A DNA stretch of 64,000 nucleotides from Hydrogenophaga sp. GTDB taxonomy: Bacteria > Pseudomonadota > Gammaproteobacteria > Burkholderiales > Burkholderiaceae_C. Of the stretch, positions 20,407-30,037 are shown one piece after another. Numbering within the stretch: the stretch's first letter is position 1; every line of letters starts with the position of its first letter. The position numbers and the translations under genes were made by a program. Location: NCBI RefSeq assembly GCF_030373225.1, contig NZ_JAUCZG010000008.1, positions 62,001 through 126,000 on the forward strand, given 5' to 3'. The notes beneath the pieces are model-generated. The model had not been told where the DNA came from and ran no database searches. It was given only the letters and a program-made list of their open reading frames with translations.

Positions 20407-20483
20407 GGGCCGTTAGCTCAGTTGGTTAGAGCAGAGGACTCATAATCCTTTGGTCGTTGGTTCAAGTCCAACACGGCCTACCA
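20407..20483 (+). tRNA. tRNA with CAT anticodon (Met elongator, or Ile2 if lysidine-modified)
   Basis: The 77-base tRNA has acceptor stem GGGCCGT paired with ACGGCCT (G1-T72 wobble), discriminator A and encoded CCA. The anticodon loop is CTCATAA. CAT could be elongator Met or tRNA-Ile2, whose C34 becomes lysidine. C4-G69 and C5-G68 pairs, reported as lysidine-synthase determinants in E. coli, are both present, so Ile2 cannot be excluded. A -10-like TACAAT lies 10 bases upstream (20391-20396). Confidence 0.9.
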
Positions 20484-20510
20484 AAAAACCCTGCTACAAT
20501 GCAAGGCTTC

Positions 20511-20587
20511 GCGGCTGTAGCTCAGTTGGATAGAGTACTTGGCTACGAACCAAGGGGTCGTGGGTTCAATTCCTGCCAGCCGCACCA
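20511..20587 (+). tRNA. tRNA-Arg (anticodon ACG)
   Basis: The 77-base tRNA has acceptor stem GCGGCTG paired with CAGCCGC, discriminator A and encoded CCA. The anticodon loop is CTACGAA. As in the preceding tRNA, a TACAAT hexamer sits exactly 10 bases upstream (20495-20500), so the two may be separately initiated. A strong terminator follows. Confidence 0.95.
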
Positions 20588-20590
20588 AAC

Positions 20591-20623
20591 AAAAAACCCG
20601 CAGCCACAAGCTGCGGGTTTTTT
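20591..20623 (+). terminator. Intrinsic terminator after tRNA-Arg
   Basis: The stem AAAACCCGCAGC pairs with GCTGCGGGTTTT around a 5-base loop and is followed by a T-run. The flanking A-run makes it potentially bidirectional. It separates the tRNAs from greB. Confidence 0.9.
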
Positions 20624-20665
20624 CATTTCTGCCGTCGAAAGAGCGCCAGACGGCAAGAGGCCACC

Positions 20666-21229
20666 ATGAGCAAGGCATTCACCAAAGAATCCGATCAGGA
20701 CGAGGATGACGATCTTCCCGAAGTCGCTCCAGTGGCCGGCGGGAAGAACTACATCACGCGTGCGGGCTATGACCGGCTGCGTGCCGAACTGTTCACGCTC
20801 ATGGACGACGAGCGACCCAAGATGGTCGAGATCGTGCACTGGGCGGCGAGCAATGGCGACCGTTCGGAAAATGGTGACTACCTGTACGGCAAGAAGCGAT
20901 TGCGCGAGATTGATCGGCGCATCCGTTTTCTCACGCGTCGGCTGGAAGTGGCCGAGGTGGTGGACGCATCGCTCCATCATGGTGGCGATCAGGTCTTCTT
21001 TGGCGTGACCGTCACCTATGCCGATGAGGCGGGGGTTGAGACCACTGTCACGATTCTCGGTGTGGACGAGGCCGACAGCGCGCAGGGTCAGATCAGCTGG
21101 GTGTCGCCGGTGGCCCGTGCCCTGCTCAAGGCCAGGGTGGGCGACGTGGTGCGGCTGGTGGTGCCAGGGGGAGCCCAGGAACTCGAGGTGTTGTCGGTGA
21201 GTTACCCCATCCCGACCGCGCCCAGCTGA
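20666..21229 (+). CDS. greB: Transcription elongation factor GreB
   Basis: GreB enters the RNA polymerase secondary channel and stimulates cleavage of backtracked RNA. The 187-residue protein has an acidic N-terminal extension (QDEDDDLPE) before the usual start. Then come the coiled-coil domain with NYITRAGYDRL and WAASNGDRSENGDYLYGKKRLREID (acidic tip), and a C-terminal FKBP-like domain. A Shine-Dalgarno (AAGAGG) precedes the ATG. The stop codon directly abuts the convergent spoT stop, with no spacer. Confidence 0.95.
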   Translation: MSKAFTKESDQDEDDDLPEVAPVAGGKNYITRAGYDRLRAELFTLMDDERPKMVEIVHWAASNGDRSENGDYLYGKKRLREIDRRIRFLTRRLEVAEVVDASLHHGGDQVFFGVTVTYADEAGVETTVTILGVDEADSAQGQISWVSPVARALLKARVGDVVRLVVPGGAQELEVLSVSYPIPTAPS

Positions 21230-23488
21230 TCAGGCCTTGACGGGCTTGAAGCGCTGCGCCTTGATCACCGAGCTGGTGCGCTTGAGGCTGCGCAGCACGT
21301 CGGCCAGGTGTTGACGGTCGCGTACCGACACGGAAAACCGGATGTCGGTGGCGGTCTGGGCAGGCTCGTCACCCATGTCCACATGGGTGATGTCGGCCTC
21401 TGCCGCCGCGATGCTGGACGCCACCCGGGCCAGCACGCCCTTGCCGTTGGTGACAGTGACCACCACTGTGGTTTCGAAGGAGCGCACCGGCTCGTCGGCC
21501 CATTCAACCTCGAGGAAACGCTCGCTGTCGCGCAGCAGCAGGCGCTTGCCGGTCGGGCAGTCTTCAGCGTGCACCACCAGTCCTTCACCTCTGCCCAGGT
21601 AGCCGACGATGCGGTCCCCCGGGATCGGCCTGCAACACGGCGCGTATTGCACCGACAGTCCCTCGCTGCCGTCAAGCGTGACGACGCCCTGGGATGCCGA
21701 TTCGTCGCGACCGCTGGCGTAACGCTCGGTGCTGATCAGCAGCGCGTCGGGTTTGAGACCGGTTTCAGACAGCAGAACCGCCAGTTTCTTGCCCACCATG
21801 CTGGCGATGCGCTTGCCCATGCCGATGTCGGCCAGCAGCTCTTCCCGCGACTTGTTGCCGGTGAAGCGCAGCAGTTTTTCCCATGTGCTCTGGTACTCCC
21901 CGTCCTCGGTGGGAAGGGCCGCAATGCCCTCCGACCGCAGCGCCTGACTCAGCATGCGTTCACCGAGTTCGTGCGACTTCTCCTGCGCCACGGTCTTCAG
22001 GTGATGGCGGATCTTGGATCGTGCCCGGCCGGTCTTCACAAACGAAAGCCACGCGGGATTGGGTTCCGCACTCTCTGCAGTGATCACCTCCACGACATCG
22101 CCATTGGCAAGCTCCGTGCGCAGTGGCCGTTGTTCGCCGTTGATGCGGGCCGACACCGTGTGGTTGCCCACGTCGCTGTGGATGGCATAAGCAAAGTCCA
22201 TCACCGTGGCGCCGCGCGGCAGGGCCATGATCTTGCTTTTGGGCGTGAACACATAGACCGCATCGGGGAACAGATCGATCTTGATGTGGTCCCAGAACTC
22301 CCCGGCGTCATGGGTTTCCTGCTGGATGTCCAGCAGCGATTGCAGCCACTGCGTGCCCAGCCGCTGCGACATGTCGCTGCCTGGCTCGCTGGCCTTGTAG
22401 AGCCAGTGCGCCGCGACGCCGGACTCCGCCACGACGTCCATGGCGTGGGTGCGCAGCTGGAACTCGATGTTGGTGCCGAAGGGGCCGATCAGGGTGGTGT
22501 GCAGCGACTGGTAGCCATTGACCTTCGGGATCGCCACGTAGTCCCGGAACTTGCCGGGCAGTGGTTTGTAGAGCTGGTGCAGCACCCCGAGTCCGGTGTA
22601 GCAATCGGTGAGTTCGGGCACAACAATGCGAAAGCCATAGACATCGGTGACCTGGGAAAAAGACAGGTGCTTGTTGTCCATCTTGCGATAGACGGAGTAG
22701 AGCGTCTTTTCGCGACCCATGATGCGCACGCTCATGCCCTGCCGGGCGAACACGCCCTCCACCTCTTTCTGCACCCGGGAGATCAGGTCGCGGCGGCGGT
22801 TGCGGGATTTGTTGAGCGCCTTGGACAACACCTCGTAGCGCCAGGGGTGCAGGAAGCGAAACGCCAGGTCCTGCAATTCGCGGTAGGTGAAGTTCAGGCC
22901 CAGGCGGTGCGCGATCGGCGCATAGATCTCGAGGGTCTCGCTGCTGATGCGTTGCCACTTGCTGCGCGGCATGTCGCCCATGGTGCGCATGTTGTGCGTG
23001 CGGTCGGCCAGCTTGATGAGGATGACGCGGACGTCCTTGGCCATGGCCAGCAGCATCTTGCGAAACGACTCGGCCTGGTTCTGCTCCCGCGTGTCGAACT
23101 CCAGCTTCTCCAGCTTGGTGAGCCCGTCGACCAGATCGGCAACCGGTGCACCAAAGCGCTCCACCAGTTCCTCTTTCGTGACGCCACAGTCTTCGATCGC
23201 GTCGTGCATCAGCGCCGACATGAGCGCCTGTGCATCGAGCTTCCACTCGGCGCATTGGGCAGCCACCGCAATCGGGTGGGTGATGTAGGGATCACCGTTC
23301 TTGCGCAACTGGCCCAGATGCGCCTCGTCGGCGAACCGGTAGGCCCGCCGGATGTTCTCGATGTCGCCGGGGCTCAGGTAGTCCAGCTTCGAGAGCAGTC
23401 CGGCAAAGCTGGCCGCGGCTGCGCTGGCCGCTGGATGGGCCTGATCGTCCGAAGACAGAAGTGAGCCGTTCTCGGCCATGGTGGACAT
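21230..23488 (-). CDS. spoT: Bifunctional (p)ppGpp synthetase/hydrolase (SpoT/Rsh)
   Basis: This enzyme makes and degrades the stringent-response alarmone. The 752-residue protein has the HD hydrolase domain with HDAIEDCG and DRTHNMRT, then the synthetase domain with YRKMDNK and GYQSLHTTLIGP. TGS, helical and C-terminal ACT domains follow. The presence of both HD residues and synthetase residues supports bifunctionality. An in-frame ATG at 23479 is an alternative start. It follows rpoZ but is separated from it by an intrinsic terminator. Confidence 0.95.
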   Translation of the reverse strand: MSTMAENGSLLSSDDQAHPAASAAAASFAGLLSKLDYLSPGDIENIRRAYRFADEAHLGQLRKNGDPYITHPIAVAAQCAEWKLDAQALMSALMHDAIEDCGVTKEELVERFGAPVADLVDGLTKLEKLEFDTREQNQAESFRKMLLAMAKDVRVILIKLADRTHNMRTMGDMPRSKWQRISSETLEIYAPIAHRLGLNFTYRELQDLAFRFLHPWRYEVLSKALNKSRNRRRDLISRVQKEVEGVFARQGMSVRIMGREKTLYSVYRKMDNKHLSFSQVTDVYGFRIVVPELTDCYTGLGVLHQLYKPLPGKFRDYVAIPKVNGYQSLHTTLIGPFGTNIEFQLRTHAMDVVAESGVAAHWLYKASEPGSDMSQRLGTQWLQSLLDIQQETHDAGEFWDHIKIDLFPDAVYVFTPKSKIMALPRGATVMDFAYAIHSDVGNHTVSARINGEQRPLRTELANGDVVEVITAESAEPNPAWLSFVKTGRARSKIRHHLKTVAQEKSHELGERMLSQALRSEGIAALPTEDGEYQSTWEKLLRFTGNKSREELLADIGMGKRIASMVGKKLAVLLSETGLKPDALLISTERYASGRDESASQGVVTLDGSEGLSVQYAPCCRPIPGDRIVGYLGRGEGLVVHAEDCPTGKRLLLRDSERFLEVEWADEPVRSFETTVVVTVTNGKGVLARVASSIAAAEADITHVDMGDEPAQTATDIRFSVSVRDRQHLADVLRSLKRTSSVIKAQRFKPVKA

Positions 23489-23583
23489 CCCGGTACTTTA
23501 GCGTGTGATCGCTTCGGCCGCCGCCGGCGGTGCAGCGACCCGCTCGATCCGGTGAGGGATTGCCGGCAGCGCGGTGTCCGGGC

Positions 23584-23610
23584 AAAAAAAAACACCGCAG
23601 TGCGGTGTTT
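23584..23610 (-). terminator. Intrinsic terminator after rpoZ
   Basis: AACACCGCA (23591-23599) pairs with TGCGGTGTT (23601-23609). Read on the minus strand it is followed by a run of nine Ts. It ends the gmk-rpoZ transcript about 100 bases before spoT, so spoT must have its own promoter or depend on read-through. Confidence 0.85.
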
Positions 23611-23634
23611 TCCTTCAATTGATTCAAGCCCGGG

Positions 23635-23838
23635 TCAGAGCGGAACCTTCTTGAGCATTTCGAGGCCGATCTTGCCTTCGGCGATTTCGCGCAGCGCGGT
23701 CACGCCGGGCTTGTTCTTGCTTTCGATCTTGGGGGCATGGCCCTGGCTCAGCATGCGGGCGCGGTAGGTCGCCGCCAGCACGAGCTGAAAGCGGTTGGGG
23801 ATCTTTTCGAGACAGTCTTCGACGGTGATGCGTGCCAT
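23635..23838 (-). CDS. rpoZ: RNA polymerase omega subunit
   Basis: Omega assists RNA polymerase assembly and forms part of a ppGpp site. The 67-residue protein reads [20 protein letters not shown] and has the family's conserved N-terminal block. The ATG at 23838 gives this start; the longer open frame from 23961 overlaps gmk. It lies 28 bases after gmk, in the conserved gmk-rpoZ-spoT order. Confidence 0.97.
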   Translation of the reverse strand: MARITVEDCLEKIPNRFQLVLAATYRARMLSQGHAPKIESKNKPGVTALREIAEGKIGLEMLKKVPL

Positions 23839-23866
23839 GGGCGGGCTCCAGTAAACGGGCTTGGGG

Positions 23867-24487
23867 TCAGAGGATGTTGAGCGCTTTGAAGGTATCGCCG
23901 CGGGCGATACGCTGGGCGGCGAACTTGAGCCGCTGGGCATGGACGATGGCCTTGAGATCAAACAGGGCCCGCTCGAACAGCTCGTTGATTATAACGAAGT
24001 CGAATTCCCGGGCATGGGTCATCTCGGCGGCGGCGTTTTGCAGCCTCAGCTCGATCACGTCGGCAGAATCCTCCGCCCGGCGCTCCAGGCGCGAGCGCAA
24101 CTCTTCCCAGCTTGGCGGCAGGATGAAGATCAGCACCGCGTTGGGGAAGATGCGCTTGACCTGGATCGCACCCTGAAAGTCGATCTCCAGCACCACGTCG
24201 GCTCCTTGCGCCATGCGTTGCTCGATCGCCAGCTTGGATGTGCCGTAGCGGTTGCCGTGCACCATGGCCCATTCCAGAAACGCACCCTGGATGACCATGT
24301 GATCAAAGGTTTCCTTGCTCACAAAGTAGTACTCGCGGCCGTGCAGCTCCTGGCCGCGCGGCGGCCGGGTCGTGTGCGAGACCGAAGGCACCACGCGGGA
24401 GTCGAGCTCCATCAGCGCCTTGACCAGGCTGGATTTGCCGGCCCCGCTGGGGGCTGCGACGACGAACAGGTTTCCGGGGTATTCCAT
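23867..24487 (-). CDS. gmk: Guanylate kinase
   Basis: Gmk converts GMP and ATP to GDP and ADP. The 206-residue protein begins [21 protein letters not shown] (P-loop). It has the GMP-binding residues in [13 protein letters not shown] and the LID region near RLERRAEDS. It lies 2 bases downstream of the yicC stop, so the two genes are co-transcribed. Confidence 0.97.
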   Translation of the reverse strand: MEYPGNLFVVAAPSGAGKSSLVKALMELDSRVVPSVSHTTRPPRGQELHGREYYFVSKETFDHMVIQGAFLEWAMVHGNRYGTSKLAIEQRMAQGADVVLEIDFQGAIQVKRIFPNAVLIFILPPSWEELRSRLERRAEDSADVIELRLQNAAAEMTHAREFDFVIINELFERALFDLKAIVHAQRLKFAAQRIARGDTFKALNIL

Positions 24488-24489
24488 GC

Positions 24490-25422
24490 TTATTCGATGT
24501 TCTGGACTTGCTCGCGCATTTGTTCGATCAAGACTTTCATGTCCACGGATATGCGGGTGAGCTCCAGGTTGGATGACTTCGAGCCCAGGGTGTTGGCTTC
24601 ACGATGCAGCTCCTGGATCATGAAATCCAGCCGCTTGCCGACCTCGGCACCTTTGTGGATCAGGCGTTCGATTTCGGTCAGGTGAGAGTCGAGCCGGGTC
24701 AGCTCCTCGGCCACGTCGATGCGGATGGCGAAGGCGGTGGCTTCGGTCAGGGCGCGGTCGCTGGCCATGTCCGACGTGACCGAATTGCCCGTGGCCGACG
24801 CGCCACCCGCCGCCAGGGCCTCGTTCCAGCGATCGATGAAGCGCTGGCGCTGCTGGGCCACCAGCAGGGGAATCAAGGGTTGCGCGTCCCGGGCGAGTTG
24901 TCGCAGCTGACCCAGTCGGTCCAGCAACATGGCCGCCAGGCGCTCGCCCTCGCGCGCTCGTGCTTCCATCAGGTTGTGGACGGCGGTGTCGGCCAGCAGT
25001 TGAAGGCCATCGTTGAGTTCGCCGGGGTTTCCCTGCTGACGTGAGGTGAGCTGCAGCACCTCGGACACAGACAGGGGTGCGGCGGTGGGCAGCCAGGCGC
25101 GCACGTTGTCCTGCAGGCCGACAAGTTTCTGGAGTTCCACCGCGCTGGGTGAACGCGGACTGGCGTCGCTGCGGCCTTCGATCCAGGCCCGGACCTCCAC
25201 CTTGCCCCGCTTGAGACGCGATGTCAGCAGTTCGCGCAAGGCGGGCTCCGATCCGCGGAGGTCGTCGGGCAATTTGAAAGTGAGGTCGAGAAAGCGGCTG
25301 TTGACCGAGCGGATCTCCAAACCCAGACCCGGCTTCGGATCGCGCGCCGGCTCTGCGTTCGCGGCAGTTGTGGGCCCGCCCAGGTGGGCCGTTGCATAGC
25401 CGGTCATGCTGTAAACTGCCAT
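24490..25422 (-). CDS. yicC: YicC/YloC-type endoribonuclease
   Basis: YicC-family proteins are stress-related endoribonucleases. The 310-residue protein begins [12 protein letters not shown], the family N-terminus, followed by [18 protein letters not shown]. The C-terminal DUF1732 part reads [23 protein letters not shown], the family ending. I start it at 25422, not at 25521, because of the conserved MTGY block. It is divergent from the Ser/Thr kinase gene with a 61-base gap. Confidence 0.93.
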   Translation of the reverse strand: MAVYSMTGYATAHLGGPTTAANAEPARDPKPGLGLEIRSVNSRFLDLTFKLPDDLRGSEPALRELLTSRLKRGKVEVRAWIEGRSDASPRSPSAVELQKLVGLQDNVRAWLPTAAPLSVSEVLQLTSRQQGNPGELNDGLQLLADTAVHNLMEARAREGERLAAMLLDRLGQLRQLARDAQPLIPLLVAQQRQRFIDRWNEALAAGGASATGNSVTSDMASDRALTEATAFAIRIDVAEELTRLDSHLTEIERLIHKGAEVGKRLDFMIQELHREANTLGSKSSNLELTRISVDMKVLIEQMREQVQNIE

Positions 25423-25483
25423 TGCACTTCGCCCGTCAGGTTGAGTGGTCCAAAACGAGGCGTTCCGGAAACCATCTCGAATT

Positions 25484-26491
25484 ATGTCAAAGGTCAAACC
25501 CGCACCGCTCCCGCCGGACACCGTGATTGGTGGTTACCGCATTGTTCGCAAGCTGGCTGCGGGTGGCTTTGGCGTGGTTTACCTCGCGGTGGACACCGAA
25601 GGGCAGCAGGTCGCGGTCAAGGAATATTTGCCTTCGTCTCTGGCCTCGCGCGGCCCCGGCGAACTGCTGCCCCAGGTGCAGCCCGAAAAGCTCTCGCTCT
25701 ACCGCCTCGGACTCAAGAGTTTTTTCGAAGAGGGCCGCGCTCTCGCGCAGATCTCGCACGCTTCGGTGGTCAGCGTGCTCAATTTCTTCCGGGAGAACGA
25801 GACCGTCTACATGGTCATGAATTTTCTGGAGGGCGCCTCCCTGCAGGAATTCATCATCACCGCACGGGAGCAAAAGAAGCAGAAGGTCTTCCGCGAATCG
25901 ACCATCCGCTCGCTGTACGACGAAGTTCTGCGCGGACTGCGCATCGTGCACCAGCACAAGATGCTCCACCTGGACATCAAGCCCGCCAACATCTTCGTGA
26001 CCGATGACAACCGTTCAGTGCTGATCGACTTCGGTGCAGCTCGCGAAGTGCTGAGCAAGGAAGGCAACTTCATCCGTCCCATGTACACGCCGGGTTTCGC
26101 AGCACCCGAGATGTACCGGCGCGATTCGAGCATGGGCCCATGGACCGACATCTACGCCATTGGCGCCTGCATTTACGCCAGCATGCAGGGCTACCCACCG
26201 AACGACGCGCCGCAGCGACTGGAAAAAGACCGCCTGTCGTTGGCGCTGTCCCGCCTGCGCGGCGTCTACTCCGACAACCTGATCGAGGTGGTCGAATGGT
26301 GCATGTCGCTGGATCCCTTGTCGCGTCCGCAGTCGGTGTTTGCGCTGCAGAAAGAACTCAGCCGCGAGACCGAGCGCAGTTACACCAAGCTCACGGTGGC
26401 CGAAAAAATGCGGCTGCAGTTTGACAACATCGTCTCGGACAACAAGAAATCCCTGCGGAAATCCACCAACGCCGGCACCAAGTTTCGATGA
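25484..26491 (+). CDS. Serine/threonine protein kinase
   Basis: The 335-residue protein is a complete Hanks-type kinase. The glycine loop is GGFGVV, the catalytic Lys is in VAVKEY, and the catalytic loop is HLDIKPANIF. It has IDFGAA in place of DFG and APE in AAPEMY. The activation segment is short. There is no membrane segment or sensor domain, so it is probably cytoplasmic. It overlaps the PP2C phosphatase gene by 4 bases; the two form a reversible phosphorylation pair. The targets are unknown. Downstream genes act on RNA and nucleotides (rph, rdgB). Confidence 0.93.
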   Translation: MSKVKPAPLPPDTVIGGYRIVRKLAAGGFGVVYLAVDTEGQQVAVKEYLPSSLASRGPGELLPQVQPEKLSLYRLGLKSFFEEGRALAQISHASVVSVLNFFRENETVYMVMNFLEGASLQEFIITAREQKKQKVFRESTIRSLYDEVLRGLRIVHQHKMLHLDIKPANIFVTDDNRSVLIDFGAAREVLSKEGNFIRPMYTPGFAAPEMYRRDSSMGPWTDIYAIGACIYASMQGYPPNDAPQRLEKDRLSLALSRLRGVYSDNLIEVVEWCMSLDPLSRPQSVFALQKELSRETERSYTKLTVAEKMRLQFDNIVSDNKKSLRKSTNAGTKFR

Positions 26492-27387
26492 AATTTTCGG
26501 TCTATCAGATCAGCCGCCAGGGTGGGCGGGAGCGCAATGAAGACCGCATGGGTTATGCCTACACCCGGGAGTCCGGCCTTTTCGTGCTGGCCGATGGCAT
26601 GGGCGGGCATCCTGAAGGTGCCATGGCGGCCCAGCTGGCCCTGCAGACGTTTTCGGCCTACTTCCAGAAAGCGGCCAATCCAACGGTGCGGGAGGTGCCC
26701 GAGTTTCTCTCCAGTGCGCTCATGGCCGCACACCACCAGATCATCCGTTACGCCGCCGAGAAGGGCATGCTGGACACGCCGCGCACCACACTGGTGGCTT
26801 CCGTCATGGAGCGTGGCCATGTGTACTGGGTGCACTGCGGTGACTCGCGACTGTATGTCGTGCGCAATGGCGAGATGTTGACCCGCACGCGCGACCACTC
26901 CTACATGGAGCAGCAAGCGCACCTGGGGCGCGCCACCGAGCACATCAACCGCAACATCCTCTTCACCTGCCTGGGTTCACCCGCCAAGCCGGTGTTTGAC
27001 CTGTCGGGTCCTGTGCAATTGCTGCAAGGTGACCGGGTGCTGCTGTGCTCCGACGGCTTGTGGGGCACGGTGACCGACGAAGAAATCACGTCCGAGTTGT
27101 CCAAGCGCCCCCTGGAGCAGGCCGTGCCGGAGCTGGTGGAGCTGGCGCTCAAGCGGGGCGGCCCGCGCTGCGACAACGTCACCGTGCTCGCCATGGAGTG
27201 GGAGACGGCCGACGAATTCCAGAGCACCCGCGTGTCCACCGAGGACATCGAGGACGGCGTGTTCGCCTCCACCATCCAGTCGGGCACACCAGACTCGACC
27301 ATCGAGGATCTGGACGACGCAGCGATCGAACAATCGATCGCCGAAATCAACGAAGCGATCCGCCGCACGGCCGAACGCAACACCTGA
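26488..27387 (+). CDS. PP2C-type serine/threonine phosphatase
   Basis: The 299-residue protein has the PP2C metal motifs: RERNEDR, FVLADGMGGHPEG, VHCGDSRLY, and near the end CDNVTVLAM. It therefore should be active, with manganese or magnesium. The last 60 or so residues are acidic (TEDIEDGVF, STIEDLDDAAIEQS) and may be a regulatory tail. The ATG overlaps the kinase stop. It precedes rph by 9 bases. Confidence 0.93.
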   Translation: MKFSVYQISRQGGRERNEDRMGYAYTRESGLFVLADGMGGHPEGAMAAQLALQTFSAYFQKAANPTVREVPEFLSSALMAAHHQIIRYAAEKGMLDTPRTTLVASVMERGHVYWVHCGDSRLYVVRNGEMLTRTRDHSYMEQQAHLGRATEHINRNILFTCLGSPAKPVFDLSGPVQLLQGDRVLLCSDGLWGTVTDEEITSELSKRPLEQAVPELVELALKRGGPRCDNVTVLAMEWETADEFQSTRVSTEDIEDGVFASTIQSGTPDSTIEDLDDAAIEQSIAEINEAIRRTAERNT

Positions 27388-27396
27388 GGTTTTCCC

Positions 27397-28134
27397 ATGA
27401 GCGATGTTTCCCGACCCGGCCAACGGGCCGTTGATGCCCTGCGCCCTGTGCGCATCACCCGCAGTTACACGATGCACGCCGAAGGCTCGGTGCTGATCGA
27501 GTTCGGTCACACCAAGGTGTTGTGCACCGCATCGGTCGAAGAAAAGGTGCCGCCGCACAAACGCGGCAGCGGGGAGGGCTGGGTGACCGCCGAATACGGG
27601 ATGTTGCCGCGCGCGACCCATACCCGAAGCGATCGCGAAGCCGCCAAGGGCAAACAAAGCGGGCGCACACAGGAAATCCAGCGCCTCATTGGGCGCTCGC
27701 TGCGCGCCGTGTTCGATCTCAAGGCCCTGGGCGAGCGCACCATTTCGCTCGACTGCGATGTGATCCAGGCCGATGGCGGTACGCGCACCGCGAGCATCAC
27801 CGGTGCCTTTGTGGCGGCGCACGACGCAGTTTCAAAGCTGATCGCCGACGGCAGAATCGCGGCCTCTCCCATCAAGGACCACGTGGCCGCCATCTCGGTG
27901 GGCATTCTGCAAGGCACGCCACTGCTCGATCTGGAGTACGTGGAAGACTCGGCTTGCGACACCGACATGAACGTCGTGATGACCGGCGCCGGTCACTTTG
28001 TGGAAGTGCAGGGCACGGCCGAGGGCGTGGCCTTCACCCGCCGCGAAATGGATGCATTGCTGGCACTGGCTGAACAGGGCATTGGCGAGCTGGTGGCCCT
28101 GCAGAAGCAAACGCTGGGCACCACAAAGGCATGA
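27397..28134 (+). CDS. rph: Ribonuclease PH
   Basis: RNase PH is a phosphorolytic 3'-5' exoribonuclease that trims tRNA precursors. The 245-residue protein has [20 protein letters not shown] near the start, [18 protein letters not shown] and the [15 protein letters not shown] motif. The phosphate-binding residues appear intact. The gene overlaps rdgB by 4 bases, as in many proteobacteria. Confidence 0.97.
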   Translation: MSDVSRPGQRAVDALRPVRITRSYTMHAEGSVLIEFGHTKVLCTASVEEKVPPHKRGSGEGWVTAEYGMLPRATHTRSDREAAKGKQSGRTQEIQRLIGRSLRAVFDLKALGERTISLDCDVIQADGGTRTASITGAFVAAHDAVSKLIADGRIAASPIKDHVAAISVGILQGTPLLDLEYVEDSACDTDMNVVMTGAGHFVEVQGTAEGVAFTRREMDALLALAEQGIGELVALQKQTLGTTKA

Positions 28135-28760
28135 AGCTGGTTCTGGCGTCGAACAACAAGGGCAAGCTCGCCGAGCTGCAGGCGCTGTTCGCGCCGCTGG
28201 GTATCGAGCTGGTGTGCCAGGCCGACCTGGGCATTCCCGAGGCCCCCGAGCCGCACCGCACCTTTGTGGAAAATGCGCTGGCCAAGGCGCGTCACGCGGC
28301 TCAAGTCAGCGGGCTGCCCGCCCTGGCCGACGACGCCGGACTGTGCGTGGAGGCTTTCGGTGGCCTGCCGGGCGTCGACACGGCCTTCTATGCGACCCGG
28401 TTCGGCTACGAAAAGGGCGACGACAACAACGTGCGGGCCTTGCTGGAGCAGATGCAGGGCCAAAGCGACCGCCGCGCAGCGCTGGTCAGCACGCTGGTGG
28501 CCCTGCGCAGCGCCGACGACCCCGAACCGCTGGTGGCCACCGGCCGCGCACCGGGGCTCATCACGCAGCAGCCCGTCGGACAAAATGGTTTCGGCTTCGA
28601 TCCGGTGATGTACCTGCCGGCGTTCGGCAAGACCTTTGCCGAGCTCCCCACCGAGGTGAAGAACGCCAACAGCCACCGCGGTCGCGCGGCGCAACAGATG
28701 CTGGCGCTGATGCGCGAACGCTGGTTCGCACCGGCGCCCGAGTCCAGGCCCACGCCGTGA
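28131..28760 (+). CDS. rdgB: XTP/dITP pyrophosphatase RdgB
   Basis: RdgB hydrolyses deaminated purine triphosphates to keep them out of DNA. The 209-residue protein begins [16 protein letters not shown], the substrate-binding loop. It has [13 protein letters not shown] and [13 protein letters not shown], with the catalytic Asp. [13 protein letters not shown] and SHRGRA are also intact. The start overlaps rph and the stop overlaps the GTG of hemW. Confidence 0.96.
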   Translation: MKLVLASNNKGKLAELQALFAPLGIELVCQADLGIPEAPEPHRTFVENALAKARHAAQVSGLPALADDAGLCVEAFGGLPGVDTAFYATRFGYEKGDDNNVRALLEQMQGQSDRRAALVSTLVALRSADDPEPLVATGRAPGLITQQPVGQNGFGFDPVMYLPAFGKTFAELPTEVKNANSHRGRAAQQMLALMRERWFAPAPESRPTP

Positions 28761-30037
28761 GTGCCGACAAGCCGGTGCCGGTCGCCTGGCCCGGCGGTTT
28801 GCCGGCCAGGGCAGTGTTGCCTGGCGACGCGCGCTGGAACGATGTTCGTCACTGGATGCGCCCCGGCACACTGCAGTTGCAGAGCCTGCCGCCGCTGTCG
28901 CTCTACATCCACCTGCCGTGGTGCCTGAAGAAGTGTCCTTATTGCGATTTCAATTCGCACGAATGGAGCGCCACCGCAGCGCCTGGGCAGGCGCTGCCCG
29001 AAGCGCGCTACCTCGACGCCTTGCGCGCCGACCTGGAGGCCACGCTGCCCTTGATCTGGGGCCGCACGGTGCACAGTGTTTTCATTGGCGGCGGCACGCC
29101 CAGCCTGTTTTCCCCCGAGTCCATCGACCGTCTGCTGGCTGAGGTGCGTGCCTTGCTGCGCCTCGACGCGGATGCCGAAATCACGCTGGAAGCCAACCCG
29201 GGCACGTTCGAGAAGGACCGCTTTCGGGCGTTTCGCGCCGCGGGCGTGACGCGCTTGTCGGTTGGCGTGCAAAGTTTCAACAACGTCCACCTGAAGGCGC
29301 TGGGCCGGGTGCACGACCGCGACCAGGCCATGGCCGCGATGGAAGAGGCCGCGCAGGCCTTCGACACCTTCAACCTCGACCTGATGTACGCCTTGCCCGG
29401 GCAGACACTGGCCGACTGCGAGGCCGATGTGCGCACCGCGCTGGGGTTCTCACCGCCTCACCTGTCGATCTACCACCTCACGCTCGAGCCGAACACGGTG
29501 TTCGCCAAATACCCGCCAGCCCTGCCACCCGAGGACGAGGCCTGGGACATGCTCGACCGCATCACCGCGCTCACCGGCGCGGCGGGCTTGCAGCGCTACG
29601 AGGTGTCGGCCTATGCGCGCACCGGGCACCACAGCCGGCACAACACCAACTACTGGCAGTTCGGCGACTACCTGGGCATCGGCGCCGGCGCCCACAGCAA
29701 GCTGAGTTTTGCCCACCGCATCGCGCGCCCGGTGCGCGTGCGCGAACCTCGCCTGTACATGGAGCGCGCCTTGGCCGGCGACGCCGTGGTCAGTGCCGAG
29801 GAAGTCTCGCGCGCGGACTTGCCGTTCGAATTCATGCTCAACGCCATGCGACTCAGGCAAGGTTTTTCCCTTCAGCAGTTCATGGAGCGCACCGGATTGC
29901 CGCTCTCCAGCATCGAGCCCGGCCTCGCGCAGGCGCTTCAAAAGGGGCTGATCGAACGCGATGCCGCGCGGGTCTGGCCCACCGAGCGCGGCTTCGATTT
30001 CCTCAGCGACCTGCAGGCCCTGTTTCTGGCGGACTGA
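28757..30037 (+). CDS. hemW: Radical SAM heme chaperone HemW
   Basis: HemW is a heme-binding radical SAM protein related to the coproporphyrinogen dehydrogenase HemN. The 426-residue protein has the cluster motif CLKKCPYC near residue 55, in LYIHLPWCLKKCPYCDFNSH. GGGTPSLF, GVQSFN and NLDLMYALPGQ follow. The start is a GTG at 28757 overlapping the rdgB stop (GTGA); an ATG at 28856 is less likely. HemN-only features are not apparent, so HemW is preferred. Confidence 0.92.
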   Translation: MSADKPVPVAWPGGLPARAVLPGDARWNDVRHWMRPGTLQLQSLPPLSLYIHLPWCLKKCPYCDFNSHEWSATAAPGQALPEARYLDALRADLEATLPLIWGRTVHSVFIGGGTPSLFSPESIDRLLAEVRALLRLDADAEITLEANPGTFEKDRFRAFRAAGVTRLSVGVQSFNNVHLKALGRVHDRDQAMAAMEEAAQAFDTFNLDLMYALPGQTLADCEADVRTALGFSPPHLSIYHLTLEPNTVFAKYPPALPPEDEAWDMLDRITALTGAAGLQRYEVSAYARTGHHSRHNTNYWQFGDYLGIGAGAHSKLSFAHRIARPVRVREPRLYMERALAGDAVVSAEEVSRADLPFEFMLNAMRLRQGFSLQQFMERTGLPLSSIEPGLAQALQKGLIERDAARVWPTERGFDFLSDLQALFLAD

